NCBI RefSeq assembly: GCF_007860135.1
Contig: NZ_SJPV01000010.1
Location: 1 to 64,000, forward strand
Reading direction: 5' to 3'
From: Novipirellula artificiosorum
GTDB lineage: Bacteria > Planctomycetota > Planctomycetia > Pirellulales > Pirellulaceae
DNA: 64,000 nucleotides
Under the pieces are notes generated by a model. It was not told the origin of the DNA, made no database searches, and saw nothing but the letters and a program-made list of their open reading frames with translations. Made by a program: the position numbers and the translations under genes. Positions 18,654 to 26,682 of the stretch are shown piece after piece (within the stretch, counting starts at the first letter, position 1; each line of letters begins with the position of its first letter).

Positions 18654-20140
18654 TGGACTGGCCCCACTTCGGCAGCGAGTTGATCGCAGCGATTGCGTAG
18701 CTGAAGGAGTCGTTCGGCGTACTCCGGATTCTCGGCCAGGTTGTTCAGTTGGTCTGGATCGGCCTGAAGATCGAAGAGCTGCTCAAAGGGCGGCGACGGA
18801 TCAATGTATCGAGTGTAGCTGTCGGTTTTGGTCCGCACGCCGATCGTGCGCGGGATGCGACCCTTGTGACCATAGGGGTGATCATAGAGGAAGTCCTCCC
18901 GCCATGCAGCCGCTGAATCCTCAGCTAGGGCGGTCAGGTCACACCCCGTCATCGAGTCCGGGATTTCCACCCCGGCCAGCGAGAGCATTGTGACGGAAAA
19001 GTCTGTCGTGATGACCATGCGATCGGTTGACTTTCCACCGACGACGCGCGGGTCATACAGGAATCCGGGCACGCGCAGCGACGGTTCGTACATCAACCAC
19101 TTTCCGCCCAGACCATGCTCACCACTGAAGTGTCCGTTGTCCGACGTGAACAGCACAACGGTGCTTTGGTCCAGACCACGCTGCTTCAATTCGTCCATTA
19201 CGCGTCCGACGCCGAGATCCATGCTGGAGATCGAACGGTAGTAATCACGGATGCTCTTGTCGTGTCGCTTGGGATTGCTCAGCATATTTTGACCCGTCGG
19301 CCAACCCAGCGACTTCTTGACGATTTCAGGTTCATGATCCGCGTTCGCCTGAGTCGCGGCGAATGGAAACTCGATATTTTTGGGGTTGATTGCACCGGCG
19401 AGCGACGGATCCCAGTCGCCGAACGGACCATGTGGTGACTTGAAGAAGAGCATCAAGCAGAACGGGCGGCTTTTGTCGCGACCGTCGAGAAACCGCCTCA
19501 CGTGCTGCGGTGTCACTTGCGAGTCGACGTGGATGGGGTCCACCAGATTGTCTCGACCAATACGGACCTTATGGCCAGCTTTGCCTCGCGAGTCCGCCGG
19601 ACAATCACAGAGATCATTGAGTGGTCGAGTGAATCCGTCGAAGTTCACGTAGCGACAATCCGACTGGTGAAAATAGTTCGTCTGCTCGGGCTGCCCGGCC
19701 CAATAGTCAAAGACAGCGGCGCCCTCGTGGGTCCGCTCCGGTGAATCGCCGATTCCCCACTTCCCGAAGAAGGCTGTCTGGTAGCCGGCGTTTCTCAATC
19801 GACCGGGCACCGAGTCCGCCAGTTGCTCTGGCGTGAAGGCTTTATAGAAATCATCAATGCCGTGCCGGGCGGGATACTGGCCTGCAAGGAGATTCGCCCG
19901 GTTGACCGCACAGATGGAAGTGTTCACGAAACAGTTTTCGAAGACGAACGCCGATCTTGCAAGTCGATCGAGGTTGGGTGTCTGAATCGCATCATTGCCC
20001 GCATAGCCAACGGCATCGTGTCGTTGATCATCGGTAAAGATCATTACGATGTTGGGGGCTCCATCGACTGGGCCATCGCCTGCGTCACAAAACGGCGTGA
20101 TGAGAAAACCGAGCGAGACAAGTTGAACGATTCGAATCAT
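18650..20140 (-). CDS. Secreted sulfatase with atypical C-A-V-N-R motif
   Basis: 496 aa from Met at 20140, which gives a signal peptide (MIRIVQLVSLGFLITPFCDA); the frame is open to 20230. The sulfatase opening PNIVMIFTDDQRHDAVGYAG is followed by SICAVNRANLLAGQYPARHG with Cys 77. The formylglycine core is C-A-V-N-R, so the Pro normally two residues after Cys is Val. A FGKWGIGD segment, FKSPHGPFGDWD and FTSDNGHFSGEHG complete the active site. Full length. It lies inside the ECF/FecR operon, between a truncated sulfatase remnant and the GH99-like gene. Whether the altered motif is still modified by the maturase is open. Confidence 0.85.
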   Translation of the reverse strand: MIRIVQLVSLGFLITPFCDAGDGPVDGAPNIVMIFTDDQRHDAVGYAGNDAIQTPNLDRLARSAFVFENCFVNTSICAVNRANLLAGQYPARHGIDDFYKAFTPEQLADSVPGRLRNAGYQTAFFGKWGIGDSPERTHEGAAVFDYWAGQPEQTNYFHQSDCRYVNFDGFTRPLNDLCDCPADSRGKAGHKVRIGRDNLVDPIHVDSQVTPQHVRRFLDGRDKSRPFCLMLFFKSPHGPFGDWDPSLAGAINPKNIEFPFAATQANADHEPEIVKKSLGWPTGQNMLSNPKRHDKSIRDYYRSISSMDLGVGRVMDELKQRGLDQSTVVLFTSDNGHFSGEHGLGGKWLMYEPSLRVPGFLYDPRVVGGKSTDRMVITTDFSVTMLSLAGVEIPDSMTGCDLTALAEDSAAAWREDFLYDHPYGHKGRIPRTIGVRTKTDSYTRYIDPSPPFEQLFDLQADPDQLNNLAENPEYAERLLQLRNRCDQLAAEVGPVQ

Positions 20141-20231
20141 GGTTGAACTTAATCCGGGAAGGGATTGGCTGGCTGACGGATTGTCGATGCGGATGCTTCT
20201 CTGGCGAACGATTTCAACTTGTAATGGCAAA

Positions 20232-20426
20232 TTAATCTGGCTCTCGGTCGTTCCCCATGCGTCCTAAACAATTGGAAGGCTGGTCATCGGCAAACAAGAA
20301 CAGAATGTTTGGAAGCTGCTGCTCCGCACATGCCGCATGGGATTGAAGCAGGCAAACACCGAAAAACAGGAGACTTGCAAACCGCCTGATGCGAACGTTA
20401 ACTTGATGGGTCATCAAAACTCTCAT
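20232..20426 (-). pseudogene. Truncated sulfatase, N-terminal 64 residues
   Basis: Met at 20426 overlaps the stop of the DUF5060 gene by 4 nt (ATGA). The product has a signal peptide (FASLLFFGVCLLQSHAACA) followed by LPNILFLFADDQPSNCLG, the standard beginning of a sulfatase, but stops after GNDREPD, before the formylglycine motif. About 400 residues are missing. The next sulfatase frame begins 2 nt downstream, so a deletion seems to have removed the body of this gene while keeping the operon tight. It cannot encode an active sulfatase. Confidence 0.8.
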
Positions 20427-23320
20427 TCGCCTTCGATCGTCGAGATCATTTCTTTTGTGTTCTGGGCACGCTCGATCGGTGTGTCCGTGTGTTTGAAGAG
20501 AATATGGTCCAGCTTAAACAATTGGGAGCGGCCAGACACGATCAAACGGTAGGTCTCTCCCGATTTAAAATCGTAAATGGCAACCCGTTTATTTTTCTTG
20601 CCGCCCGGGTCGAGTCGGTTTCCGGATGACCAGACGAACTGGTTGACTTCGCCACCGAAAAACTTGGTGTCCTTGCGCAACAGTGCCAGCCGTGCTTGGT
20701 CGTTATGATTGTCACCCACCAACGGCCCCTGTCCAAAGTCGCCTTCCACGCGGACATAGCAATCATTCGCCAAGTCGGCTCTGCCGTCGACTTCTTCTTT
20801 CGCGCAGCGCAGGTGCAGAGTGTACAGTCCGCTCTGATTGATTTTAAAGCGATAGTGCAGCGGCGACTTCGGTGGACCGGAGTGCGGAGTGTTGCCGGTG
20901 AATTCCAGATAGCCTTCACCTGTGTGCTCGGGCAACTCCGTCTTTGTGATCCATTGGTCCAAGTTGGACACCGTATCTTCGGCCTCCATAATGACCATGC
21001 CGCCGCGCTCCAAATACACGGGAACGTTTAGACCGTCGGAAGTACCTTCGGTGACTTGGATCGTCCGCGGTACAGCCTCGGCGAAAGCGTTTTGATCATC
21101 GTAGACTCGGACGCCTATTTGGTAGCTACCCGACTCGGTTGGTGCCCAACTGTGCTCGAAGGGAGCAGTCTTGTCGACTCGTACCGCTTCGCCATCAAGC
21201 ATGAAGACGACTTTGCGGATGGTCCCGTCCTGATCCGACGCTTCCGCGCTTAATCGCAAGGTCTCGCCAACGGTGAATGATTCCTTGCTGGAGTCTGTTT
21301 GAAGGATAACGGATGGAGCAGAATTGTGATGTTCAATAAGCTGTACCAATGCGATCCAATCTTGTTGTGGTCCATACTTCGGCACGCCAATTGACACGTC
21401 TTGACCGCCCTCGACGGATGCCACCGTGCCTGTCTGCGTCCAACCGCCGACCGGATCAAACCAGCGAACACGGAACTGGCTCGAACTCGGCTCGGAACCC
21501 AACCTGAGGATGGCTGAGTCACCGCCATGATTTAACTGAACGATGTACGCAGCACCCTCCGCAGCCAAGCAGCGACGGCCGACTGGGTCAACCAACAGAT
21601 CTTGGCGGCTGAGCATCTTTGCCAGCGGAATGTCGTTATCGCGTATGAAATTTGCAGCCAGCTGTGAGTACCGGAACAACTCCGAACGCTGCGTGAAGTC
21701 TTCGCAGTTGCCGTCACCTTCGGCGTAGTCGCCGCCGTGGTACCACGAAACTCCCGTGCCGCCCGCCATCAAAGTTCCCCAGAGTGCATCTCTGCGTGTG
21801 ACCTCAAACCCCGGATCCCAATTGTCGGTATTGGTTCCTACGCCCGAGAAACCCTTACCCTGCTCGTCGTTGATCACGACCCAAGTGGGAGGACTCTTCT
21901 CGCTGCCACTGCGGAGCTTGACAATGTCAGGATAAATGTCGTGGCAGTCCGCTTGGTGGCCCTGGTAACTGTAGTACGTCATCGGTTCGTAGCCGGCATA
22001 GTCCTCCAGTTTCACCTTGCCATTGTGCAATCCGACGGGCGACTTGTATGGATCGAGTGCGTGAATCCGTTTCATTCGCACCTTATTGCGATCGACGATC
22101 CCAGGCGGCGCGTACGTTGCGGTCTCTTCGGCAATGATCCACATCACGTTGAGCTGATGACTGAAGCGTGCGACCATCTCGCGGTAGTAGAGCGATCGCG
22201 CTGGACCCATTGCTGTCGTGGCATCACCGTCCAAGGCCTCTTCGTTTTCCGCTTCCGCCAACATGAATGTCAGGCCGATCCCTTTGTCGTTGGCGTGGGT
22301 AAAGACCCTGTCCCACTGGTCCAGTTTCGAGACGTCAATTCGGAGCCGCTCTGTCGGACTAATCCACGGCCAGGTGTCGCCGCCATCGCCGCAGATTCGT
22401 GCGTGACAGCCCTTGGGGTTGGCCGACGCAATCGTGTCATCGGCACCGATGTTGAAAGTCAGAAAGTAGATGCTGTTAAGGCCTTGGCTGGCCAAGTAGT
22501 TGACGGCACCGATGATCCCTTTCCCCTTGCCATCCTGCCAAGTCGGATCGCCTGGCTTAAAGTGCTTTTGATGCGGTGCGTAGCGGTGTAGGCCATCGAC
22601 GAGGCCAGCATTGAAGCCGTTGTTTTTCAGGTCCCGCGTTTGATCGAACTCGTGGTACGCCAGGAAATTCTCCGGACTTCCTTCTCCAATTTTGACGTAG
22701 GGCTTACTGCTACCCGCGTACTTCAAGACGTGTGAACCGTCGTAGACGACGCGGCCTCGTTCCGCCGCGCGGAGGTCCGGCTCGACTTTGTCGGACACTT
22801 CCACCACGAACGAGCCCTGGGTTCCATCGAGCGGCGACCAAGGTTCGGAGTCCGCGTTGTCGCTGTCCAGCTTCAATGCGACGCCTTGACCAGTGCGGAA
22901 GGAAACCGAGTAGTTCCAGTCACCAATTTCGTCGGGACGAAAGTGCACACGCCACTTATTGCCCGCGCTCGCTGAACTGTTGGCCGCATCCCCATCGGCG
23001 GCAAAGTACCCGGGCACGACGAACTGTTTGTTGCCTTTCGAGAAGGTGACCGACAAACGGTAGTCCAAAAATGGGTTGTCTTCGCCTGCCTCGCTGACGT
23101 CCGGCCCGTCAAAGGTCAGTGTCATCTTGTGCCACGTCTTCTGCTCGCCACTTAGTTGGGCAGCATTTCCCGAGTTCGTCAGACTGAGGACAAGCAAAAA
23201 GAATGCCACGATGAGATATCGAATTCCTGACACGAAAGTTGTCTCCATGGAGTTGGTGATGGTAAGGCCAGTTGCGAACTGGAAGCGATGGGTGATTTCA
23301 GGCAACATAGATCTAGTCAT
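20423..23320 (-). CDS. DUF5060-type secreted glycosidase with Ig and CBM domains
   Basis: 965 aa from the 4-nt overlap start at 23320; an internal Met at 23248 gives the better signal peptide (ETTFVSGIRYLIVAFFLLV). The DUF5060 beta-sandwich lies at about 65-170 (KWRVHFRPDEIGDWNYSVSF), followed by a barrel as in GH140/DUF4038-like enzymes (GFNAGLVDG, NVMWIIAEET near 395, YYSYQGHQ, SWYHGGDYAEGDGNCEDF). A collagen-binding-like strand region, an Ig-like domain (SAEASDQDGTIRKVVFMLDG) and a C-terminal CBM-like domain (VIMEAEDTV) follow. The multi-domain layout suits an extracellular enzyme on bulky polysaccharide. Expression is presumably under the ECF/FecR pair with which it overlaps. Confidence 0.8.
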   Translation of the reverse strand: MTRSMLPEITHRFQFATGLTITNSMETTFVSGIRYLIVAFFLLVLSLTNSGNAAQLSGEQKTWHKMTLTFDGPDVSEAGEDNPFLDYRLSVTFSKGNKQFVVPGYFAADGDAANSSASAGNKWRVHFRPDEIGDWNYSVSFRTGQGVALKLDSDNADSEPWSPLDGTQGSFVVEVSDKVEPDLRAAERGRVVYDGSHVLKYAGSSKPYVKIGEGSPENFLAYHEFDQTRDLKNNGFNAGLVDGLHRYAPHQKHFKPGDPTWQDGKGKGIIGAVNYLASQGLNSIYFLTFNIGADDTIASANPKGCHARICGDGGDTWPWISPTERLRIDVSKLDQWDRVFTHANDKGIGLTFMLAEAENEEALDGDATTAMGPARSLYYREMVARFSHQLNVMWIIAEETATYAPPGIVDRNKVRMKRIHALDPYKSPVGLHNGKVKLEDYAGYEPMTYYSYQGHQADCHDIYPDIVKLRSGSEKSPPTWVVINDEQGKGFSGVGTNTDNWDPGFEVTRRDALWGTLMAGGTGVSWYHGGDYAEGDGNCEDFTQRSELFRYSQLAANFIRDNDIPLAKMLSRQDLLVDPVGRRCLAAEGAAYIVQLNHGGDSAILRLGSEPSSSQFRVRWFDPVGGWTQTGTVASVEGGQDVSIGVPKYGPQQDWIALVQLIEHHNSAPSVILQTDSSKESFTVGETLRLSAEASDQDGTIRKVVFMLDGEAVRVDKTAPFEHSWAPTESGSYQIGVRVYDDQNAFAEAVPRTIQVTEGTSDGLNVPVYLERGGMVIMEAEDTVSNLDQWITKTELPEHTGEGYLEFTGNTPHSGPPKSPLHYRFKINQSGLYTLHLRCAKEEVDGRADLANDCYVRVEGDFGQGPLVGDNHNDQARLALLRKDTKFFGGEVNQFVWSSGNRLDPGGKKNKRVAIYDFKSGETYRLIVSGRSQLFKLDHILFKHTDTPIERAQNTKEMISTIEGE

Positions 23321-24798
23321 TGCTCGCCTTGGCCTGCTGTATGATCCACGAGCACCCGAATGTGATCCGGGTTGAAATCGACGTTGAGTTCAAAATTGAG
23401 TCGATGTCCGTCGGCGCTGATCGCAATCCGATCGGCGGGAGCTTTCGCGATGCCGGACGCTCGGTCTTCAAGTGATCGCCTCCGCCAGGAATCGTAATCA
23501 ACGTCGGGACGTCCAAAGATTCGCTCGGAGAGTTCGAGCCGTTTTCCCCGGACGCTTACTGCTGCGATCGGCTTCTCAAACGTGATGGAACCCGAAAGCG
23601 ACCGATAGGTGGACCGATCTTTTGTCTTCGGCCGAAACACCAGCAAATAGCTGCTCAGTACACGACCAGCTGGAACCACAGGCACATCGGAGTCTTGCTC
23701 GAATTTTGGCCATGTAACCGCCTGCTTGGCATCCGGATCGCGTGCCAAATCAACCGCCATGGGGGCGGTCAACGTCAGATTCAAACGTTCGGGAAACAAG
23801 AACAATCGGTCATCACTGGCAAGAGCCGCGAGCTTGAAACCAGTCTGCGGTGGCACGAAGTCAATGAGATGGGAAACGCTGTCGATTCCAACGGTCAACG
23901 GCCATAGCTGAGCATAAGGCTCTGAATCAAACTCGATCGAATTGGCCGTCGAAGCGTCGCGGGAAATCGTAACGGCTTCGCCCTCGGAAATGGTCTTCGT
24001 CGACCGCTCGGGAGGTCGCTGTGAGTCCAATCTTGACTCGGTGGGGCGAAGCTCCAGTTCCAGGCTTCCGTCAAAGACAGATAGTTCGACGTCTTTCCTT
24101 GCCGCTGCATAGACGCCAAACGCGGTTCCCGGATCACGAATCCCAAGGTTTCCCACCTGGACGGTCAGTCCGTTTGTTTCATTGGGGGACCATGCCGCCA
24201 TCCGACCGTGGATCAGATCGATTTGTTGCTGGTCAAGAATCTTAAACGCTGAAGGACCTTCCAATGAGACGATTCCGCCACCCGCCATCTGCAGGCGGAC
24301 CGAACCACTGGTCAGGTGATAGCTGGTACGCGTTTTTAAGTCGACACCCGCGACAGGAGCTCCCGCGTTTGCACTGGACCAAGTTGCGTTGTCGGAGTAG
24401 GTAATCCTTGCCGACGATGAAGCCAGGCGAATTGGCTCGGTCAGTTCGGGGCGTTGCTGTCCTTGCTCTGGCACACTGGCCCACGTGATGACCAACGCAA
24501 TCGCGACGGTGATGCCAATCCAAATCGATTTTCGCGTCGTCGGATGGCTGAGCCAGTTGCGTTGCGGAAGGACAACCACTCGATCGCATGAACCACCATG
24601 GAGGTTGATCTGTCGCTTCATCAGTCGGGCAATCTCGGCTGATTGCTTTTCGATCCGAAGATAGATTAATCGTTTACGTTCATCGGTTCGAAGCTGCGAT
24701 TCAAATGCATTGATCTCTTCTTGCGTCATCGCTCCGGCCTGGAACCGAACAACCTGTCTTTCAAACTCATCAACTTGGCTTGGTTTCTTTTGCATCAT
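23317..24798 (-). CDS. FecR-type anti-sigma / membrane regulator
   Basis: 493 aa. The cytoplasmic N-terminus (EEINAFESQLRTDERKRLIYLRIEKQ) has the helical anti-sigma layout seen in planctomycete FecR proteins. One membrane segment (KSIWIGITVAIALVITWASV) lies near residues 88-107, and the outer part holds a FecR domain (YHLTSGSVRLQMAGGGIVSLEGPSAFK, then LTVQVGNLGIRDPGTAFGV). The C-terminal 200 residues are beta-rich and may sense ligand or cell surface. It overlaps the ECF sigma gene by 4 nt upstream and the DUF5060 gene by 4 nt downstream. The inference is that it holds the sigma factor until a polysaccharide signal arrives, as in FecI/FecR pairs. Confidence 0.8.
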   Translation of the reverse strand: MMQKKPSQVDEFERQVVRFQAGAMTQEEINAFESQLRTDERKRLIYLRIEKQSAEIARLMKRQINLHGGSCDRVVVLPQRNWLSHPTTRKSIWIGITVAIALVITWASVPEQGQQRPELTEPIRLASSSARITYSDNATWSSANAGAPVAGVDLKTRTSYHLTSGSVRLQMAGGGIVSLEGPSAFKILDQQQIDLIHGRMAAWSPNETNGLTVQVGNLGIRDPGTAFGVYAAARKDVELSVFDGSLELELRPTESRLDSQRPPERSTKTISEGEAVTISRDASTANSIEFDSEPYAQLWPLTVGIDSVSHLIDFVPPQTGFKLAALASDDRLFLFPERLNLTLTAPMAVDLARDPDAKQAVTWPKFEQDSDVPVVPAGRVLSSYLLVFRPKTKDRSTYRSLSGSITFEKPIAAVSVRGKRLELSERIFGRPDVDYDSWRRRSLEDRASGIAKAPADRIAISADGHRLNFELNVDFNPDHIRVLVDHTAGQGEQ

Positions 24799-25322
24799 GG
24801 CTCCATTCTCAGTCGTTGCCCGACGCAGTCTCGCAGTGCACGATGAATGCGTGTGATGGCCTGGTACGCCGAGTCCACCTTCGTTCCCATGAACTCGGCA
24901 ATCTCTTCTCCGCTTCGATTCTCCTGATAACGCATCGCCATTATTTTTTGACTCTTCGCCGGCAGGTGTTCAAGGCATCCGTTGAGCGCCTCGGATCGGT
25001 AGTCTCCGGCTGTGTTCGTCTTCGCCCACTCGCCTTCCATGGTGGCAAGCATTTCTGGCGAAAGTCCAACGTAGCGTCCCTCCTTGGATCGAATAAGGGT
25101 GATGGCGTGGTTTCGGGAGCTCGTGCGGAACCAATTGGAAAGGTGTTCAAGCGAATCAAAGTGATCGCATTGGGAAACCGCCTTCACACACACGTCCTGA
25201 AACACGTCCTCCGCAAGATGGTAATTGTGGGTCACTGCGTACGCATAGGCGGTCAGCGACGCCTGCTCGTGAAGCAGATGTTTGGTGACTTGTTCGGGAG
25301 TTAAGTTTTGGAAATCGCTCAT
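24795..25322 (-). CDS. ECF-family RNA polymerase sigma factor
   Basis: 175 aa from Met at 25322 (Met at 25334 is an alternative). Region 2 is seen in AYAYAVTHNYHLAEDVFQDVCVKA (residues 25-50) and region 4 in CLEHLPAKSQKIMAMRYQENRSGEEIAEFMGTKVDSAYQ (near 120-160), a helix-turn-helix for the -35 element. It is the first gene of the minus-strand operon reaching to 16878, with a FecR anti-sigma partner overlapping by 4 nt. It most likely directs transcription of its own operon and perhaps of other sulfatase/glycosidase genes nearby. No promoter could be assigned by eye. Confidence 0.88.
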   Translation of the reverse strand: MSDFQNLTPEQVTKHLLHEQASLTAYAYAVTHNYHLAEDVFQDVCVKAVSQCDHFDSLEHLSNWFRTSSRNHAITLIRSKEGRYVGLSPEMLATMEGEWAKTNTAGDYRSEALNGCLEHLPAKSQKIMAMRYQENRSGEEIAEFMGTKVDSAYQAITRIHRALRDCVGQRLRMEP

Positions 25323-25505
25323 CTTGCCTAACATACGCCCCAGATTCCCGCATTCTCGACAGAGTTCCGTTGGAATTTCAGTAAATTCTTATTTTTGTGT
25401 CGAGATCATACAGTATGCCTTTTAGTGCGTCGCCTTCGCGACGCCCGACTTCTTCTAACGAACAATCCATTACGACAACCATTCACGATAAGGGGTACTC
25501 ATTCG

Positions 25506-26119
25506 TTAATGAGAAGCTTCCGCTCGTATGGTGTCGACTTCTTTTTCCACGTCCTTGGACAATGCCTGCCAATCGAGTGTGCGGGCGCGGGCCAGGACTT
25601 GAGGGCGGTATTGACTGCTACAAAGCTTGGCATAGCGCTGCCAACTCCACGCCTCGTTCCGGTTGGTGGTGCAGCCCACGAAGTTGACACAGCGATTTTT
25701 CAGTTCCATAACAAAGAGCAGGTAGAAAGTTGTCAGGCCACTCTTGGTCCAGACTTCTACTGTCGTGAAGTCGATGGATGCCATCACGTCCCAGTGTGCC
25801 TTCAGGAATGTCTCCCATGATGCTGTGCGTTTGCGGTCCGGTGCCGGCTCAATGCCGTGGGCTTTGAGAATGGTTGCCGATGGTGGAGTCGCAGAGGTGG
25901 TAGCCGACGTTTGATAGCGCACCGCTGATACGGTCGTAGCCCCATGTAGGATTCTCTTTGGCGAACTTGATGGTCAAATCTACGATCACTTGGCGGATCC
26001 TTGGCCGATCAGATTTCTTTTTTTTTTCGGTTGGAGTAGTCCCACTTACTGGCTACCAACTGACGGTGCCAACGCAAGATGGTATCCGGCGTGAATAGGG
26101 TCCCAACCTGCTTGAGTGG
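25506..26119 (-). mobile_element. Degenerate IS transposase remnant (rve/DDE type)
   Basis: On the minus strand, TLFTPDTILRWHRQLVASKW leads, with interruptions, to ENPTWGYDRISGALSN and then AHGIEPAPDRKRTASWETFL, DVMASIDFTTVEVWTKSGL and FYLLFVMELKNRCVNFVG. This is the order of a planctomycete integrase-core transposase, but the pieces lie in at least two frames (shifts near 25.9 and 26.0 kb) and the C-terminus is missing. A non-functional insertion sequence. Its right edge is fused to the sulfatase fragment at about 26120. Confidence 0.75.
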
Positions 26120-26480
26120 TTTTTCTCCCTTTTGCTGTCCTTCCTTTCGTTCGGCGGAGCGATAGGTGGCATTCTTCCCCTGCTCAGACCAAGCCAGATC
26201 GATGCCCCGCTTTGCGTCGGAAGTGTGGTAGCCCGTTTTCGAGTTGTTCGAAGTGAAGTAGCCCGCTTGCCGCATCAAATGGGGGAAACGGTAATTCTCG
26301 ACGGGAACGGTACAGTTCGAGCGATACAGATCGGTTCCAAACATCGTCGCACGATTGAGGATAATGGTCGATCGAGCGGGTGAGCAATGAAGAGCTACTA
26401 AAGACGCGTTCGAAAGTGAGCCCAATTAAATGGATGTGAACGTGAAATGGGTTCGGGCTATCGTACTCGAAGCTCGCAAT
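26120..26480 (-). pseudogene. Sulfatase fragment interrupted by the IS remnant
   Basis: Minus-strand reading gives GLTFERVFSSSSLL in one frame and then, after a frameshift near 26390, LHCSPARSTIILNRATMFGT, which contains the C-S-P-A-R formylglycine motif. It continues through NYRFPHLMRQAGYFTSNNSK and HTSDAKRGIDLAW, then changes to Lys/Glu-rich sequence and runs into transposase at about 26120. Both the true N-terminus and the C-terminal two thirds are missing. One of three decayed sulfatase genes in the window. Confidence 0.75.
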
Positions 26481-26682
26481 CGCACAGAGGCTCGCACTGT
26501 TGCTGAATAGTGCGTTTAATATCACCATGAAAGTGCCTATTTTTTGCGACATTGCATCGCCTTTTAGTCGCGGGCGAAGTTCTTCTGATAAGATAGGCAG
26601 CCATCTTGGGATCAATCTTGTATCATCGAATTCCCGTCGCTCCTCATTTTCTTCTCGTTCCTCCGCAAATCAGTTGAATGAA

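Noticed and set aside
26500..26682. N-terminal extension of the GH106 protein
   Set aside because: The extension is Ser/Arg-rich, lies in decayed sequence next to IS debris and would bury the signal peptide; Met at 26683 is a better start.
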